Shown one piece after another: positions 1-11,275 of a DNA stretch of 64,000 nucleotides (the stretch's first letter is position 1; each line of letters opens with the position of its first letter). The DNA is from Thinopyrum elongatum (lineage: Eukaryota; Streptophyta; Magnoliopsida; Poales; Poaceae), in contig CM022298.1 of NCBI GenBank assembly GCA_011799875.1, forward strand, positions 191,540,423 to 191,604,422, written 5' to 3'. The position numbers and the translations under genes were made by a program. Below the pieces are notes generated by a model. That model was not told where the DNA came from. It was given only the letters and a program-made list of their open reading frames with translations, and did not search any database.

Positions 1-575
1 TTATCCATGCATTAAAAAAATGTCGCAAAAATAAAAGTTTTCCAAATGCCCTGAAATTTTAGTATGATTTTTTATAGAATATTTGAGAATTTTTGGCACT
101 GAGAACACATCAGGGGGCTGCACCAGTGGGCCACAAGCCCTGGGGGCGCGCCCTGGTGGCTTGTGGGTCCCACGTGGGTCCCCCTCACTTATTCCAGCAC
201 CCATCCACTTCGTCTTCCTCCAGAAAAAATCATCCCGTTGCTCAAACCCGTGTTCTTGCTCATCTTGCTGTCATTTTCGATCTCCTTGTGCAAAGCTCCA
301 TTTGCAAAGCTGTTTTGGGGGATTGTTCTTCGGTATATGACTCCTCCAATGGTGCAATTAGTTTTTGTTCTAGTGCTTTATATATTGCAATTTTTTGCTG
401 CTGTGTTGACCTTGTTATTGAGCTTGTATGTCAAATTTATATGGTCCAAAGTAGTTTTGTGGCATGATATAGCCTCTAGGCACTTGTAGGAGTAGTTGCT
501 ATCAATCTTGTTGAGTTTGGTTCACTTTTATTTTGAGTCACTAAAATTTTTAGAAATTTTCGGAGAAAAGAAATA
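1..575 (+). mobile_element. Ty3/gypsy 5' LTR end and leader (partial)
   Basis: This is the non-coding stretch ahead of a gag-like ORF. It has a GC-rich block (about 110-185) of the inverted kind common in Triticeae gypsy LTRs, in which a ggccacaagccc-type arm meets ggcttgtgggtc. A long AT-rich leader running into the ORF at 576 follows. The start of the LTR lies left of the window and I could not fix the LTR/leader boundary or a primer-binding site. Family assignment is inference from overall look and from the ORF behind it. Confidence 0.55.
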
Positions 576-1280
576 ATGAAGAGATGGTTGAGAGGCTCTC
601 CAAGCTGGGGTTCCAAAGAAAATGAGAATGAGGAGAAGAAGAAGCCCAAGTACAACCTTCCTCGCACCACGGAGGTTCGGCCATGTGAATGGCCAAGTGA
701 TGCATTCTTGAGGGCGGCCGGAATTTATGAGGATTTCTATTATTTGGCGGAGAATGCAGGCATCACCGACTTCCTCCACGATAAGTGTGACCAATACCGC
801 CTACTCCCTAATACCTTTGTGCAAAAATTTCACTTTCGTTATAGGGAAGATCCTCCTATGGAAGAATTTCACTTATATGATGTGCCTAAGAAAATGACTC
901 TTTATGATTTTTGCAATGTTTGCAAATTACCTTATGAGGGCAATGTCAGTGAACCACGTCCTAGAGATGTGGAAGATTTTATTGATGAAGTTGCCGTAGG
1001 GGAAGAGATAGGGGTGTCGGAAGCGAGAGTGGCTAGCTTGCTTTTCCCTGTTTTACGCTATTACTCATTATTTGCGGGGAGAAGTTTGATTGGTCGTGCG
1101 GAGAGTGGAGGCCTTAGTGCCGCTGACCTTGCCATTTTACGCCATGCTCTATATACTAGGATCGGTCGGATCGTGAAGACGTACGACTACATCAACCGCG
1201 TTGATAAACGCTTCCGCTTTCGGTCTACGAGGGTACGTGGACACACTCTCCCGTCTCGTTGCTATGCATCTCCTAGATAG
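576..1280 (+). pseudogene. gypsy gag-region ORF, 3' end replaced by an LTR fragment
   Basis: The open frame of 234 residues begins in a retrotransposon-type plant ORF (residues 1 to about 194). Recognisable stretches are WPSDAFLRAAGIYEDFYYLA, DFLHDKCDQY and LLFPVLRYYSLFAGRSLIG, known to me from Triticeae gypsy elements, where they precede or form part of the gag region. The protein has no clear catalytic motif. From about base 1158 the sequence is no longer gypsy but the end of an unrelated LTR in reverse, so the last ~40 residues are a fusion artefact and the stop at 1278-1280 is accidental. It is a broken element gene, not a host gene. Confidence 0.7.
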
Positions 1281-1328
1281 ATCTTGCGTGATCGTAGGAA
1301 TTTTTTTGAAATACTACGTTCCCCAACA
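1158..1328 (-). mobile_element. Truncated LTR fragment (start of an LTR, reverse)
   Basis: On the minus strand the fragment opens at 1328 with TGTTGGGGAACGTAGTA and runs leftwards through a CACGTACCCTCGTAGACC-like block to about 1158. This is the conserved start of a common Triticeae LTR, here only ~170 bp long. It is cut off on the left, where it joins the gypsy ORF. No matching target duplication is visible, consistent with deletion after insertion. Confidence 0.65.
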
Positions 1329-2829
1329 ATAAGATGAAATGATTGAGATGGAGAAAAGCTGGTACAAAGTCGACCTATTTTGTTTTTGTAAATAGGATTA
1401 GTTCATCGTTCTTGATTCAGCCCATTATGAATGAAACATGTTTGCAATGACAATTAGAGATTATAGTTACTCATGCCATGCTTAATTAGCTAGGAGTTTA
1501 TAATGGCTTATCTTGAGTGCCAACTTGCAAATTAAAATGGTTATGATGTAGTATGATAGGATGGTATCCTCCCTTGAATGATTTAAGTGGCTTGACTTGG
1601 CACATGTTCACGCATGTAGTTGAAACAAAATCATAATAGCCTTCACGATATTTATGTTCATGGTGATTTATATCCTACTCATACTTGCATTCAATGTTGG
1701 TTAATCTCAATGCATGTTCATGACCGTTGTCACTCTCTAGTTGGTCGCTCCTCAATCTCTTGCTAGCCTTCACTTGTACTAAGCAGGAATACTGCTTGTG
1801 CATCCACTTCCTTAAACCCAAAGTTGTTCCATATGAGTCCACCATACCTACCTATATGCGGTATTTACCTACCGTTCCAAGTAAATTTGCGTGCCAAACT
1901 CTAAATCTTGAAATAATAATCCGTTTTGTATGCCTAAATCGCTCATGTAGCGACTGGGGGCTGTCAGTATCTTTCATGCTAGGTGGGTTATTCTCACGAT
2001 GAGTGTTTATTCACTTGTCATTCACGAGAAAGTGGCCGATAATCGAGATGCCCAGTTCCATGCTCAAATCAAATCAAAATATAAATGTCAAACAAAACTT
2101 CCCCAGGACTGTTGTTTGTTTGGATGGTACCCATTGTTTCGGACCAGCCATGGAGTGTGATTGTTGGTGGAGGGGGAGTAAAAACTTTACCATTCTATTT
2201 GGGAACCACCTATAATGTATCTAGCATGGAAGATACCGAGATCTCTTGGTTGTTATGTTGACAATGAAAGCATACCGCTCAAAATTATATTCATCTCTGA
2301 TTTAAAGCTCGAGCTCTGGCACCTCAGCAAATCCCTGCTTCCCTCTGCGAAGGGCCTATCTATTTACTTTTATTGTTGAGTCATCATCCTCTTACAAAAA
2401 GCACCAGTTAGAGAGCACCACTGTCATTTGTATGCGTTGTTATTAATGGATATTGAGTATGATTGTGACTGGATCTCTTTTACCATGAATTACAATGTCT
2501 AGTCAGTCCTTGATCTTCAGGGGTGCTCTGCATTTATGTTTTGCGGTCTCAGAAAGGGCTAGCAAGATACCATTTTGTAATATCATATCATGATTGTTTT
2601 GAAAATTATTATTGCTCGCTAGTTGATTATGCCATTGATATGAGTAAATGTGAGACCTAAATGTTGTTGTGAATACGGTTAGTTCATAATCTTTGCTGAA
2701 AACCTGAATGCTGGCTATACATATTTGCAACCACAAGATCAAACAGAGACTGCAAAAGTTTTTCTTTGTCACTTTCAGTTTATCAACTGAATTGCTTGAG
2801 GACAAGCAATGGGTTATGCTTGGGGGAGT
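1329..2829 (+). mobile_element. gypsy element, 3' internal non-coding region
   Basis: This AT-rich sequence has no pol coding. It ends in a purine-rich tract (CTTGGGGGAGT, 2819-2829) directly against the LTR at 2830, as expected of a polypurine tract. Its last ~145 bases are closely repeated at 42816-42969, in front of a second LTR of the same family. Short open frames here (for example 1727-2002 and 2503-2895) share no recognisable domain and are treated as chance. Confidence 0.65.
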
Positions 2830-4213
2830 TGATACGTCTCCATCGTATCTACTTTTCCAAACTCTTTTGCCCTTGTTTTGGACTATAATTTGCATGATTT
2901 GAATGGAACTAACCCGGACTGATGCTGTTTTCAGCAGAATTGCCTTGGTGTTATTTTTGTACAGAAATAAAAGTTCTCGAATTGACCTAAAAACTTACGA
3001 AGAATATTTTTGGAATATATAAAAAATACTGGCGGAAGAATCAACCAGAGGGGACCCACCAGGAGACCACAAGGGTGGGGGCGCGCCCCCTGGCTTGTGG
3101 GTGCCATGGACCTCCTCCGACCCTAACTCCAACTCTATATATTAACATCCGGAGAGAAAAAAATCAGAGAGAAGGATTCATCGCATTTTACGATACGGAG
3201 CCGCCGCCACCTCCTGTTCTTCATCGGGAGGGCTGATCTGGAGCCCGTTCGGGGCTCCGGAGAGGGGGATTCATCGCCATCATCATCATCAACCTTCCTC
3301 CATCACCAATTTCGTGATGCTCACCGCCGTGCGTGAGTAATTCCATCGTAGGTTTGCTGGATGGTGATGGGTTGGATGAGATTTATCATGTAATCAAGTT
3401 AGTTTTGGTAGGGTTTCATCCCTAGTATCCACTTTGTTCTGAGATTGATGTTGCTATGACTTTGCTATGCTTAATGCTTGTCACTAAGGCCCGAGTGCCA
3501 TGATTTCAGATCTGAACCTATTATGTTTTCATGAATATATTTGTGTTCTTGATCCGATCTTGCAAGTTGTAGACACCTATTACGAGTTATGATCCGCATA
3601 CCCCAAGGTGACAATAATTGGGATTCTTTTCGGTGATTACCGTAGTTTGAAGAGTTCATGTATTCACTAAGTGCTAATGCTTTGGTCCGGTTCTCTATTA
3701 AAAGGAGGCCTTAATATCCCTTAGTTTCCATTAGGACCCCGCTGCCACGGGAGGTTAGGACAAAAGATGGCATGCAAGTTCTTTTCCATAAGCGCGTATG
3801 ACTATATACGGAATATATGCCTAGATTATATTGATGAATTGGAGCTAGTTCTGTGTCACCCTAGGTTATGACTGTTGCATGATGAATGCGATCCAACATA
3901 ATTATCCATCACTGATCCATTGCCTACGAGCTTTTCACATATTGATCTTTGCTATGTTACTTTGCCGTTGCCACTGTTACAATTGCTACAAAACTGCTAC
4001 TGTTACTTTTGCCACCGTTATGGTTACTTCCATACTACTTTGCTACTAAAAACTTTGCTGCAGATATTACGTCTTTCAGGTGTGGTTGAATTGACAACTC
4101 AGCTGCTAATGCTTGGGAATATTCTTTGGCTCCCCTTGTGTCGAATCAATAAATTTGGGTTGAATACTGTACCCTCGAAAACTATTGCGATCCCCTATAC
4201 TTGTGGGTTATCA
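2830..4213 (+). repeat. 3' LTR of gypsy element (family copy 1)
   Basis: The LTR is 1384 bp, from TGATACGTCTCC to GTGGGTTATCA, preceded by a polypurine tract. It has a TATA-like box (CTATATATTAAC, about 3135) and an AATAAA-containing segment near 4148, consistent with the U3-R-U5 order of a plus-strand element. The same LTR is present at 42970-44298. That copy lacks about 43 bases corresponding to 3457-3500, a deletion that distinguishes the two copies. Confidence 0.85.
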
Positions 4214-4287
4214 ACCTGTGACATAGCCCGCGTCAAGCCGTCGCTGTCGTAGCCGGCGTCCGTGACATACCCGCAAACTCTAGCCCG

Positions 4288-4488
4288 CTAATTGAGTGCC
4301 TGCGCCCAGTAATGGTCGTTAGCTTCCTCGGCGACATCGGGCGAAGAGACCGCGATACACCTCTTTTGGGCCAGTTGCTCCTCGAGCTCCACGGGAAGCA
4401 TAGCCGGGCTTAGGCTGTGACGCTCTGGAGTGGGGGATCGGGATGGGGATGGGGATCTGTGGGAAAGGGGGCGTTTGGCAGGCGTCAT
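4288..4488 (-). pseudogene. First-exon-like fragment of an unidentified gene
   Basis: A minus-strand reading frame starts at 4488 (MTPAKRPLSHRSPSPSRS...) and is open for 66 residues to a stop at 4288. It begins Ser/Pro/Arg-rich and becomes acidic towards the end (EEQLAQKRCIAVSS, then DVAEEANDHYWAQALN). The sequence upstream (4489-4625) looks like a plant 5' leader, with CGAAACCCTAG followed by pyrimidine- and GCC-rich repeats. I do not recognise the product. It sits next to the palindromic motif cluster that marks the gene mosaic, so a captured first exon is the best guess. Confidence 0.3.
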
Positions 4489-4619
4489 CTAAGAAACTCA
4501 GGGCGGCCTGGGTATGGAGATCGGTGGGTAAGTTGCACGGGCAAACCGGCATATGTTGACAATGGAGGCCTTGCGGCGGTGTTGGCGGTGGCGGTGGCGG
4601 CGGCGACCTTACTAGGGTT

Positions 4620-4700
4620 TCGAGCAAGCGAGTGTGTGTGTATGCGCGCGCACGCGCGCGCCCGGGGAGGTTTTGGGGTGTGTGTGTGTTTGTGGAGGGG
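4620..4700. repeat. GT/GC-rich simple repeat
   Basis: Alternating purine-pyrimidine runs: gtgtgtgtgt, a gcgcgcacgcgcgcgc block and a further gtgtgtgtgt. This is compatible with Z-DNA-forming sequence just upstream (minus strand) of the first-exon-like fragment. Confidence 0.7.
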
Positions 4701-4807
4701 GGCGGGGGGTGTGTTTGAGGAAATGACGCGGCTATTGAAAATTGTACTATGCGGGAGTAAAATGCGAGAGTGAAATGCCAGGGCTATTGAAAATTTGGAT
4801 GATGGTG

Positions 4808-5095
4808 CATCACACACGGTCCAGAAATAACAACCGTGTGTTATGGAACACAAAAACCCTCAAGGCGGGCAGATATTTTCAAGGGATGTAGGCGGGAGCG
4901 GGAACTAGAAACATCACACACGGTCGAAACATAATAACTGTGTGTTATCAAACAGAAAAAACCTGCAGGCGGGTAGATATTTTTGAGAGGGGAAGCCTCA
5001 TGGAGCCTAATGTACTGTGCGGATGTGCGTGACAGGGGCACCGGCGTGGCACACGGTTAGTGTGAGTGAACCGTGTCTGTTGCGTCATCTGACTT
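4808..5095. repeat. CACTA-type subterminal palindromic motifs
   Basis: Three copies of a palindromic motif appear: CACACACGGTCC...CAACCGTGTG (4811-4840), CACACACGGTCG...AACTGTGTG (4915-4945) and GGCACACGGTTAG...GAACCGTGTC (about 5048-5080). The same motif recurs at about 21017-21090, 33873-33907 and densely at 35290-35860 beside a CACTA terminus. I read it as the subterminal or internal repeat of one CACTA-like element. Confidence 0.55.
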
Positions 5096-5139
5096 GTCTA
5101 ATGTTCATAAATTTGGCAAACAATAACGCGGAAGATGGT

Positions 5140-5819
5140 CAGAACACGAACAAACTTGCATGTGGACCAAATATATGTATGAAAAGGGTGGTTTGATGTT
5201 CAAATACCAAATGCAACTTCGATGTGGCACCTCTCTCGCAAAGTGCACGATATTGCTTGCACCTCTCTCGCAAAGTTCACCTACCAAAGTGCGAAGTAGC
5301 AGTCCCCCCCCCCACACACACACACTTTCAGTCGGCGAGCCAGAGAGGGCATCTCACCAAGATGGATCGTAAAACGTACCAAGAATAATCCACCTTGGTG
5401 GTATAACTTCTCTCTTGTTGTTGGTCAAAGTGATGGCCGTCCATGCGACCCCGGAGATGGGCTAGCTCACCAATAATCACGTAGGTAGCTAGTCCCCGAT
5501 GACAACCGCTGCCTGCGTGTGGCCCAAACATATGTATGGAGAGGTGAGTTTGAATACACAATGGAACAACTTTGATGTGGCACCATGTGCTTTCGAACCA
5601 GAAATCCCCACACTGAGCGAGGGTTAGTTGACGATGCATATGTATGTCACACCACACTTCAAGCCGATGATGAGGATTCATGCATGCATGCGTGCATAGT
5701 ATGCGCTCAAACTTAATTAGGTCTGAATCTCACCATGACCTATACTATGATAACACGAACCAAAGGAAGAATCCGCCATGGTAACCTATCTTGTTGTCGG
5801 TCAAGGTGATCATGGATGT
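5140..5819. repeat. Degenerate ~350-bp tandem array, left part
   Basis: This holds two degenerate units, marked by CAACTT(C/T)GATGTGGCAC at 5214 and 5568 (spacing 354). Shared blocks are GGTCAAAGTGATGG, TGTGGCCCAAACATATGTATG and CCCCACACTGAGCGAGG. A C-run followed by (CA)n lies at 5305-5328. The array continues at 9901 after the solo LTR; joined across the single GATGT target, the sequence reads on without loss. No protein is encoded. Confidence 0.75.
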
Positions 5820-6473
5820 TGTGACGCCCCCGGCTCAATCGTGCACTAATCATACATGCAAATGCACACGATCAAGCCTAAGGACTCACGGGAAGATATC
5901 ACAACACAACTCTAAAACATAAATAAAATCATACAAGCTTTATATTACAAGCCAGGGCCTCGAGGGCTCGAATACATAGCTCGATGGCATACAAGCGTCA
6001 GCGGAAGCATCAGATATCTGAGTACAGATATAAAAGAAAACACAGATAAGCCCTTAGAAGGCGGGGCAAAAGAAAACACTACGATCGAAAGGCGCAGGCC
6101 TCCTGCCTGGGACCCTCCGAACCTACTCCTGGTCGTCAATCAACTCATAGTAGTAACCACCCTCGGGGTGGTAGTAGTAGTCGATCGACGGGGCATCTGT
6201 CTCAGGGGGCTCCGTCCTCTGGTCACGACAAACTGATATGGGGAGAAAAGGAAAACAAAGCAACCGTGAGTACTCAGAAGTACTCAGCAAGCAAGGATGT
6301 ACACTACATATGCAACATTATCAAAGGAAGGTTGTATATGTGGACTGGGCTGCAGAAATGCCAGAATAGAGGGAAGGCCTAGTCCTATCGAAGACTAGCA
6401 TCTTCAGCGGTCTTGCAGCAATAGAAGAGAGTAGAACAGTACAATATAATGTAGCAGTATCATTAAGTCTCAA

Positions 6474-6655
6474 CCTCACCCAGAGATCCTTTCTCGACTC
6501 CCTGCGAGAAAGCAATCCCAGAGCCATACAGTCATCAACCTCGTCCTGAGATCCCTTCTCGACTCCCTGCGAGAAGCAATCCCAGAGCCATACAGTCATC
6601 AACCTCGTCCGGAGATCCCTTCTCGACTCCCTGCGAGAAGCAATCCCAGAGCCTC
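6474..6655. repeat. ~64-bp minisatellite, 3 copies
   Basis: Units begin at 6474, 6539 and 6603 with CCTC(A/G)(C/T)CC and contain CTTCTCGACTCCCTGCGAG. The first unit differs by a few bases. The array lies inside the solo LTR. Confidence 0.85.
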
Positions 6656-7769
6656 ATATCCAGGTCTCATCTCAAGTTCTAGCAGTATCGATCGGGATAC
6701 AAATCTGAGTGTCCGTTACCGAGGATCCGGCTATGCATAGATTAGTTCTTCCCTGCAGGGGTGCACCAACTTACCCACCACGCTCGCTTAACTCCGGTCG
6801 GACACACTTTCTGGGTCCTGCCCGGCCTCGGCCAAACGACACACCGCAACCCTACCTACAGCTCAGCAGATAAGTCCCTGCCGGTCTACATCCTAAGCGC
6901 AAGGGGGTCTTGGCCATCGCCCCTCACCCTCCGGGTCGTTGCGCACAGGGTGGATACCAGCGTCGCCTCGGGTGGCCGACACGATCCGACCATGCCGCAA
7001 TGCTGAACTGGACGTCTGTCAGAGCTTTCGGCTGATGCATACGATGCAGAACGCCCATACTATGCCCACGTGATGGTTAGTGCTATTGGGCCAAAGGCCC
7101 ACTCAGATCACATATCCAAACCGTTAGTACCTTGGGGGTGCGGTAACGAGCAGAGACTCACGAAAGATGTGACCCCATCACCCCGTCTCGAGGACTTGTG
7201 GCAAGGGCCAAGAATGCCCGGCCACGCCTCGTATTCATCACTCGGGCACCATACAGGCAACCCGTCTTCACAACACTCGCCACTTAGGCGCACGCGGGTA
7301 CCCCTCAGGGTCAACCCGCCTATCCAAGTGACAGTGTAAGGTCCAAGTATCCGTGTGTCCATAACATCAGGGGAATCCGAGGTATCACCCTCGTTGGATT
7401 CCTACTCGATGTAATCGTCAAGGTGAACTTGGAGGAATCACCCTCGCTGGGTTCACACTTGAGGTGTTGTACAACGGCGTCTTTATCGGAAGCGGAGAAG
7501 GAGGAATCACCCTCGATGACCACGACCGAATAGCTACTCTACAGAGTTAACATCAGAAGTGCTACAAGAGGTTTCACCCTCGGCACTCGATGGTAACGCT
7601 ACAGTGTCGTTACAACTAAGGGGGGGGGGTGATGTGCGGTGCCGGGGCCTGGTCTTCAATCCCGTTGATCGGGTCTTCGGATAATCCAGCGGGGCAGTCG
7701 GGATAAGTGGGGTCACTGATAGGTCTCTACCCAGCCTATACTAAGCAGTTTAGGTTATGCAGGTAATTA

Positions 7770-8027
7770 TCAACAGCAGGTTACAATAAGCAGGCTATGC
7801 ATCAGAATAGGTAAAGCAGTAGCACCAGCAATTCTAATGCAAGCATGACAAAATAGAATGGGCGATATCGGGATGATCAAAGGGGGGGGCTTGCCTGGTT
7901 GCTTGGCGGCAAGGGCAAGGTTGTCAGTGGGGTCGTCGATCTTCAGGACATCGTCAGCGGTCTCGGGGTCTAGCGAATAGGAAGAGGGGGAAGAAATAGT
8001 AAATACAAGCAAACAGATGCATGACAA
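7770..8027 (-). other. Conserved exon-like ORF inside the large LTR
   Basis: On the minus strand the peptide includes SLDPETADDVLKIDDPTDNL followed by ALAAKQPGKPP. A very similar peptide occurs in the second copy of this LTR at 63640-63831 (LDPEIAGDVLKIDDPTDDLA), read on the plus strand there. The block is preceded by a CTAG-type acceptor context. Conservation of the peptide could simply reflect DNA similarity between two LTR copies, so coding is unproven; it may be a leader exon of the retrotransposon transcript. Confidence 0.3.
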
Positions 8028-9900
8028 TACAATACACGGTGCTAGGGGTGACCTATCGTAGCGCTACACGACATAGGAGAAGGGGGAATAACATCCGGGA
8101 AAGTTTTCCCGAAGTTGCATTTTCGGACAGGCGATCCGGAGGGGGAATGTCCCATGTTCAGGTAGTTAGATACATGTGACGGACGAACGGACCGCGTTTT
8201 CGGATCCGTCTCGAAATTCTGAGCATTTTTCATATATAAATTATTTTCATTGGAGTTACGGATTAAAAGATATGATTTTCTAAAGTTTTTATTAATTTCT
8301 AGAATTCTTTTAATTACTAAATTCATCAGAAAATGAATTATGACATCATCCTGGCGTCATCACTGCATCAGCGGTCAACAGACCAGTTGACTGGTCAATA
8401 GGGCCCACGCGGGGCCCATTGGCAGTGACTGGGCGTTGCCCAGTCAGCATTTAACTGGGTCAACGGGACCCAGGGGCCTAGTGGTCATTGGCAGAGAGGC
8501 GGGGCCCACCGGGGCCAGGTCAGCGCCAGCCGCCGGAGCTCTCCGGTGAGCCCGAACGACGGCGTCTACTCCGGCGAGCTCGGGATTGAGCTATGGTGCA
8601 CGGTTTTGGGAGATTATTCTTGCGTTCGAAAGCTGAGCCTGAGCCGCGTCGAGCGGTGCTACTGGCCGGAGCTGGGGTGGTCTGAAATGAGCGGCACAAC
8701 CACATCGGCGGCGACGGTGTTCGGGTGGAGCTCGGGATTGTTGCTACGGCGTGCGGGCAAGCAAACGGAGCAGTCAGGGGGACTCTACGCGCGAGGGTGA
8801 GCAAAATGGGCACAGGCACGAGGCCCAATGGTCGCCGTGGCTACGCCGGCGACGAGCTCGCGCGGTGGCGGGATCGGGCACAACGGGGACGGCGGCTAGG
8901 GTTCGACCGAGAGGGAGAGAGGAGAGGGGAGAGGTAGGGGTGCTCACAAGGAGCCTGCAGGTGTGCGTAATGGGCTCGGGGAAGGCTTGTGGTTGCCGGA
9001 ATCGGCGACGTCGTGCGGCGGCGATCCGAGGAGGAAGAAGGCTCGGGGAGGCGCTGCGGTGGCCCTCGTCTTCGGTTCGTCGGCATAGTCGAAGGAGGGG
9101 ACGACGGCGAGCACGTTGGACACGTCAGGGAGGTGAACGGGGGCACGGTGGTCGCGAGCTTCACGGTGCCGCGGTCATGGCGGCGCTCGGGCGAGGTGGG
9201 GAACTAGGGAGGAAGGGGGGGAATGGGGGCTAGGGTTCGCCAGGGAGAGCGGGGAGCTGCTCTTATCCCCAGCGCCGGCGCGGGTGCGCTGTCGACCGCA
9301 CAGAGGGGGGGCCTGGCTCGCGTGCGCGAGGTGCTCGACAGCGAGGCGCGCGATGAGCAGTGAGGTAGGGGATGGCGCGGGGTGGGTCGGGCCGGCACTG
9401 TAGATGGTAGGCCTAAGTGCACAGTAGGGTCTTTAGGCCTTTTCCCTTTTCTCTTTTTCTGTTTCTTTTCTTTTCTGTTTGCAAAATGTTTGAGAACCAA
9501 ATGAATTTTGTTCAAAGTGTGACCTAGTCCATAATTAGCAGTACAATGTACCCTACCACCAAAAACTAGTTTGGGTAAATCATCATTTCATATTTGACTT
9601 AGATTAATTAAAAGGTTATTAAATATTATTTTCAGCCACTGTTAGAGGAGGTTTGGTTTACCTAATTAATTTATTAAATGTTGGTTACAATTTTAGAACT
9701 GTCTCTGTAATATTTGTTATTTATTGCACATTTTAGTTTCTATGTTGAACAACTTTTATTTTCCACTTTTAGTTTGAATTTCCATTTTAATTTGAATTTG
9801 AAATGAGATATGGTGCTAATGATGATTGAGCACTGTTAGTCAGGATGACATGGCATTATAGAAAAGGGGATTACTATGGCTAACCACTGGGGGTGTTACA

Positions 9901-11148
9901 GATGTCCACGCGGGCCCACGAATATATAGGCTTGTCGCCGATAACCACGCGAGGGAGTGTACCGTTTGAAGACAACCACTACATGCATATGTATGGAGGT
10001 GATGCGTGCATGCATGTTTGAATACCATTTCACAACATTGATGTGGCGCGTGCGTCGAAAATTGTACAGTCCCCACACAGAGCGAGATCGGTTCATGACG
10101 TGTCGCGGTACTAGCCACTTCGACTCGATGGGAGGGATTCATGCGTACACATGCATGTGTGTGCTCAAACTGTATCATGTCATCCCAGAGCATGACCTAT
10201 ATATATACCGTATTACAAACAAAAAAATAATCCCCTCCTAAGTCAAATTAACCTCTCTCGTTGTCAGGCAAAGTAGTGATGGACCAAGCGGGCCCACAGA
10301 TGGAAAGCATCGATATCGTTGATAATCTCTTAAGTGGGTGCGAGAGGACAACCACCATCGCTTTGCATGTGGGCCAAACATATGTTGAATACCCAAAATG
10401 CACAACTTTGATGTGGCACATGCCTCAAAAACCGTAAAGTCCCCATACAGAGCGAGGTTCATGAAGCATACTACTTATGATGGTCCCTTTCCCCCTCTTC
10501 GACGCATACTATATGCTCCTACCGTAATACAACCCAAAAAGAATCCTCCTTGATGGTGAAATTAATTAACCTCTCCCGATGTAGGTCAAAGTGATGCATG
10601 CATCGACGATGGCCTCGCGGGCCCACAGATGGAAGTGTCATACGTGAGTGTCCTAGGATAACCACCGCCTGCATGCATGTGGCCCAAAGAGGTGTTGTGT
10701 GATGTTTGAATAGCCAATTTAACAACTTTGATGTGGCACGTGCCTCGGAAACCGAAAAGTCCCGACACTGAGTGAGGTGTACTTGTTCACGGACGCGTAC
10801 TTATAGTATATATGCTAGCCCCATCCCACCTCTTCGACGCGTACTATATACTCCCACGATAACACAAACAAAAAAGATTCTACCTTGCTGGTCAAATTAA
10901 CCTCTCTGCCGGCTGTTGGTCAAAGTGATGGACGACGATCTCGCAGGCCCACAAAAAGCATCACACGCGAGTATCGAGTGTCGTGTAGGACAACCATCGA
11001 CTGCATGTGGCCAGAACATGATTGTATGAAAGGATTGTGTAATGTTTTAAATAACGAATTCACGACTCTGATGTGGCACCTGCCTCACAAAACGGCCAAC
11101 CCACACAGTGGCTCACGACTCGTAGTGTACTGCCAGCCACCCCCCCAG

Positions 11149-11197
<49 letters not shown>

Positions 11198-11250
11198 GCG
11201 AATCCACCGCAACTACGATGCATGTTAAATTATCCCGCGGTGAACATATG
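9901..11250. repeat. Degenerate ~350-bp tandem array, right part
   Basis: The array from 5140-5819 continues here. The marker (C)AAC-TTTGATGTGGC lies at 10033, 10403 and 10723, with a diverged copy at 11063 (spacings 370, 320, 340). Other recurring blocks are GGTCAAAGTGATG, GGGCCCACAGATGGAA, ACAACCACC and ACCTCTTCGACGC(A/G)TACTATAT. The first unit here is the one split by the solo LTR. I see no open reading frame that persists between units, which argues for a non-coding satellite-like array within the gene mosaic. Confidence 0.75.
11152..11196. repeat. (CA)n microsatellite
   Basis: About 22 uninterrupted CA units directly after a C-run (CCACCCCCCCAG). The same C-run plus CA arrangement occurs at 5305-5328 in the left part of the array, so the microsatellite grew at an equivalent position in the tandem unit. 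Confidence 0.95.
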
Positions 11251-11275
11251 TTACCAAAGGAGGGACGTTTTAATT

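Larger units (their letters stand above)
5820..9900 (-). mobile_element. Solo LTR, 4.1 kb, large-LTR gypsy family
   Basis: The element is 4081 bp. In its own (minus) orientation it runs from TGTAACACCCCC to GGGGGCGTCACA. It is flanked by a perfect 5-bp duplication GATGT (5815-5819 and 9901-9905). No internal region, primer site or polypurine tract is present, so it is a solo LTR left by recombination between two LTRs. A partial copy in the opposite orientation starts at 61774, which confirms the LTR boundary and the family. The inside carries a gene-like GC-rich block (about 8480-9400), a 64-bp minisatellite (6474-6655) and a conserved short reading frame (about 7900-7990). Confidence 0.9.

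Noticed and set aside
3920..4252. 110-codon plus-strand frame, repeated at 44005-44364
   Set aside because: Both lie in the same part of a gypsy LTR and continue past the LTR end into unrelated flanks.
5105..5681. Frames in the ~350-bp array, also 9840-11277
   Set aside because: They are not conserved between units and are interrupted by simple repeats.
6474..6655. CRISPR-like repeat pattern
   Set aside because: Units are head-to-tail without spacers, in a plant LTR.
8520..9515. Overlapping frames on both strands of the solo LTR
   Set aside because: Same GC-rich LTR block as in copy C; the frames are not maintained between the copies.
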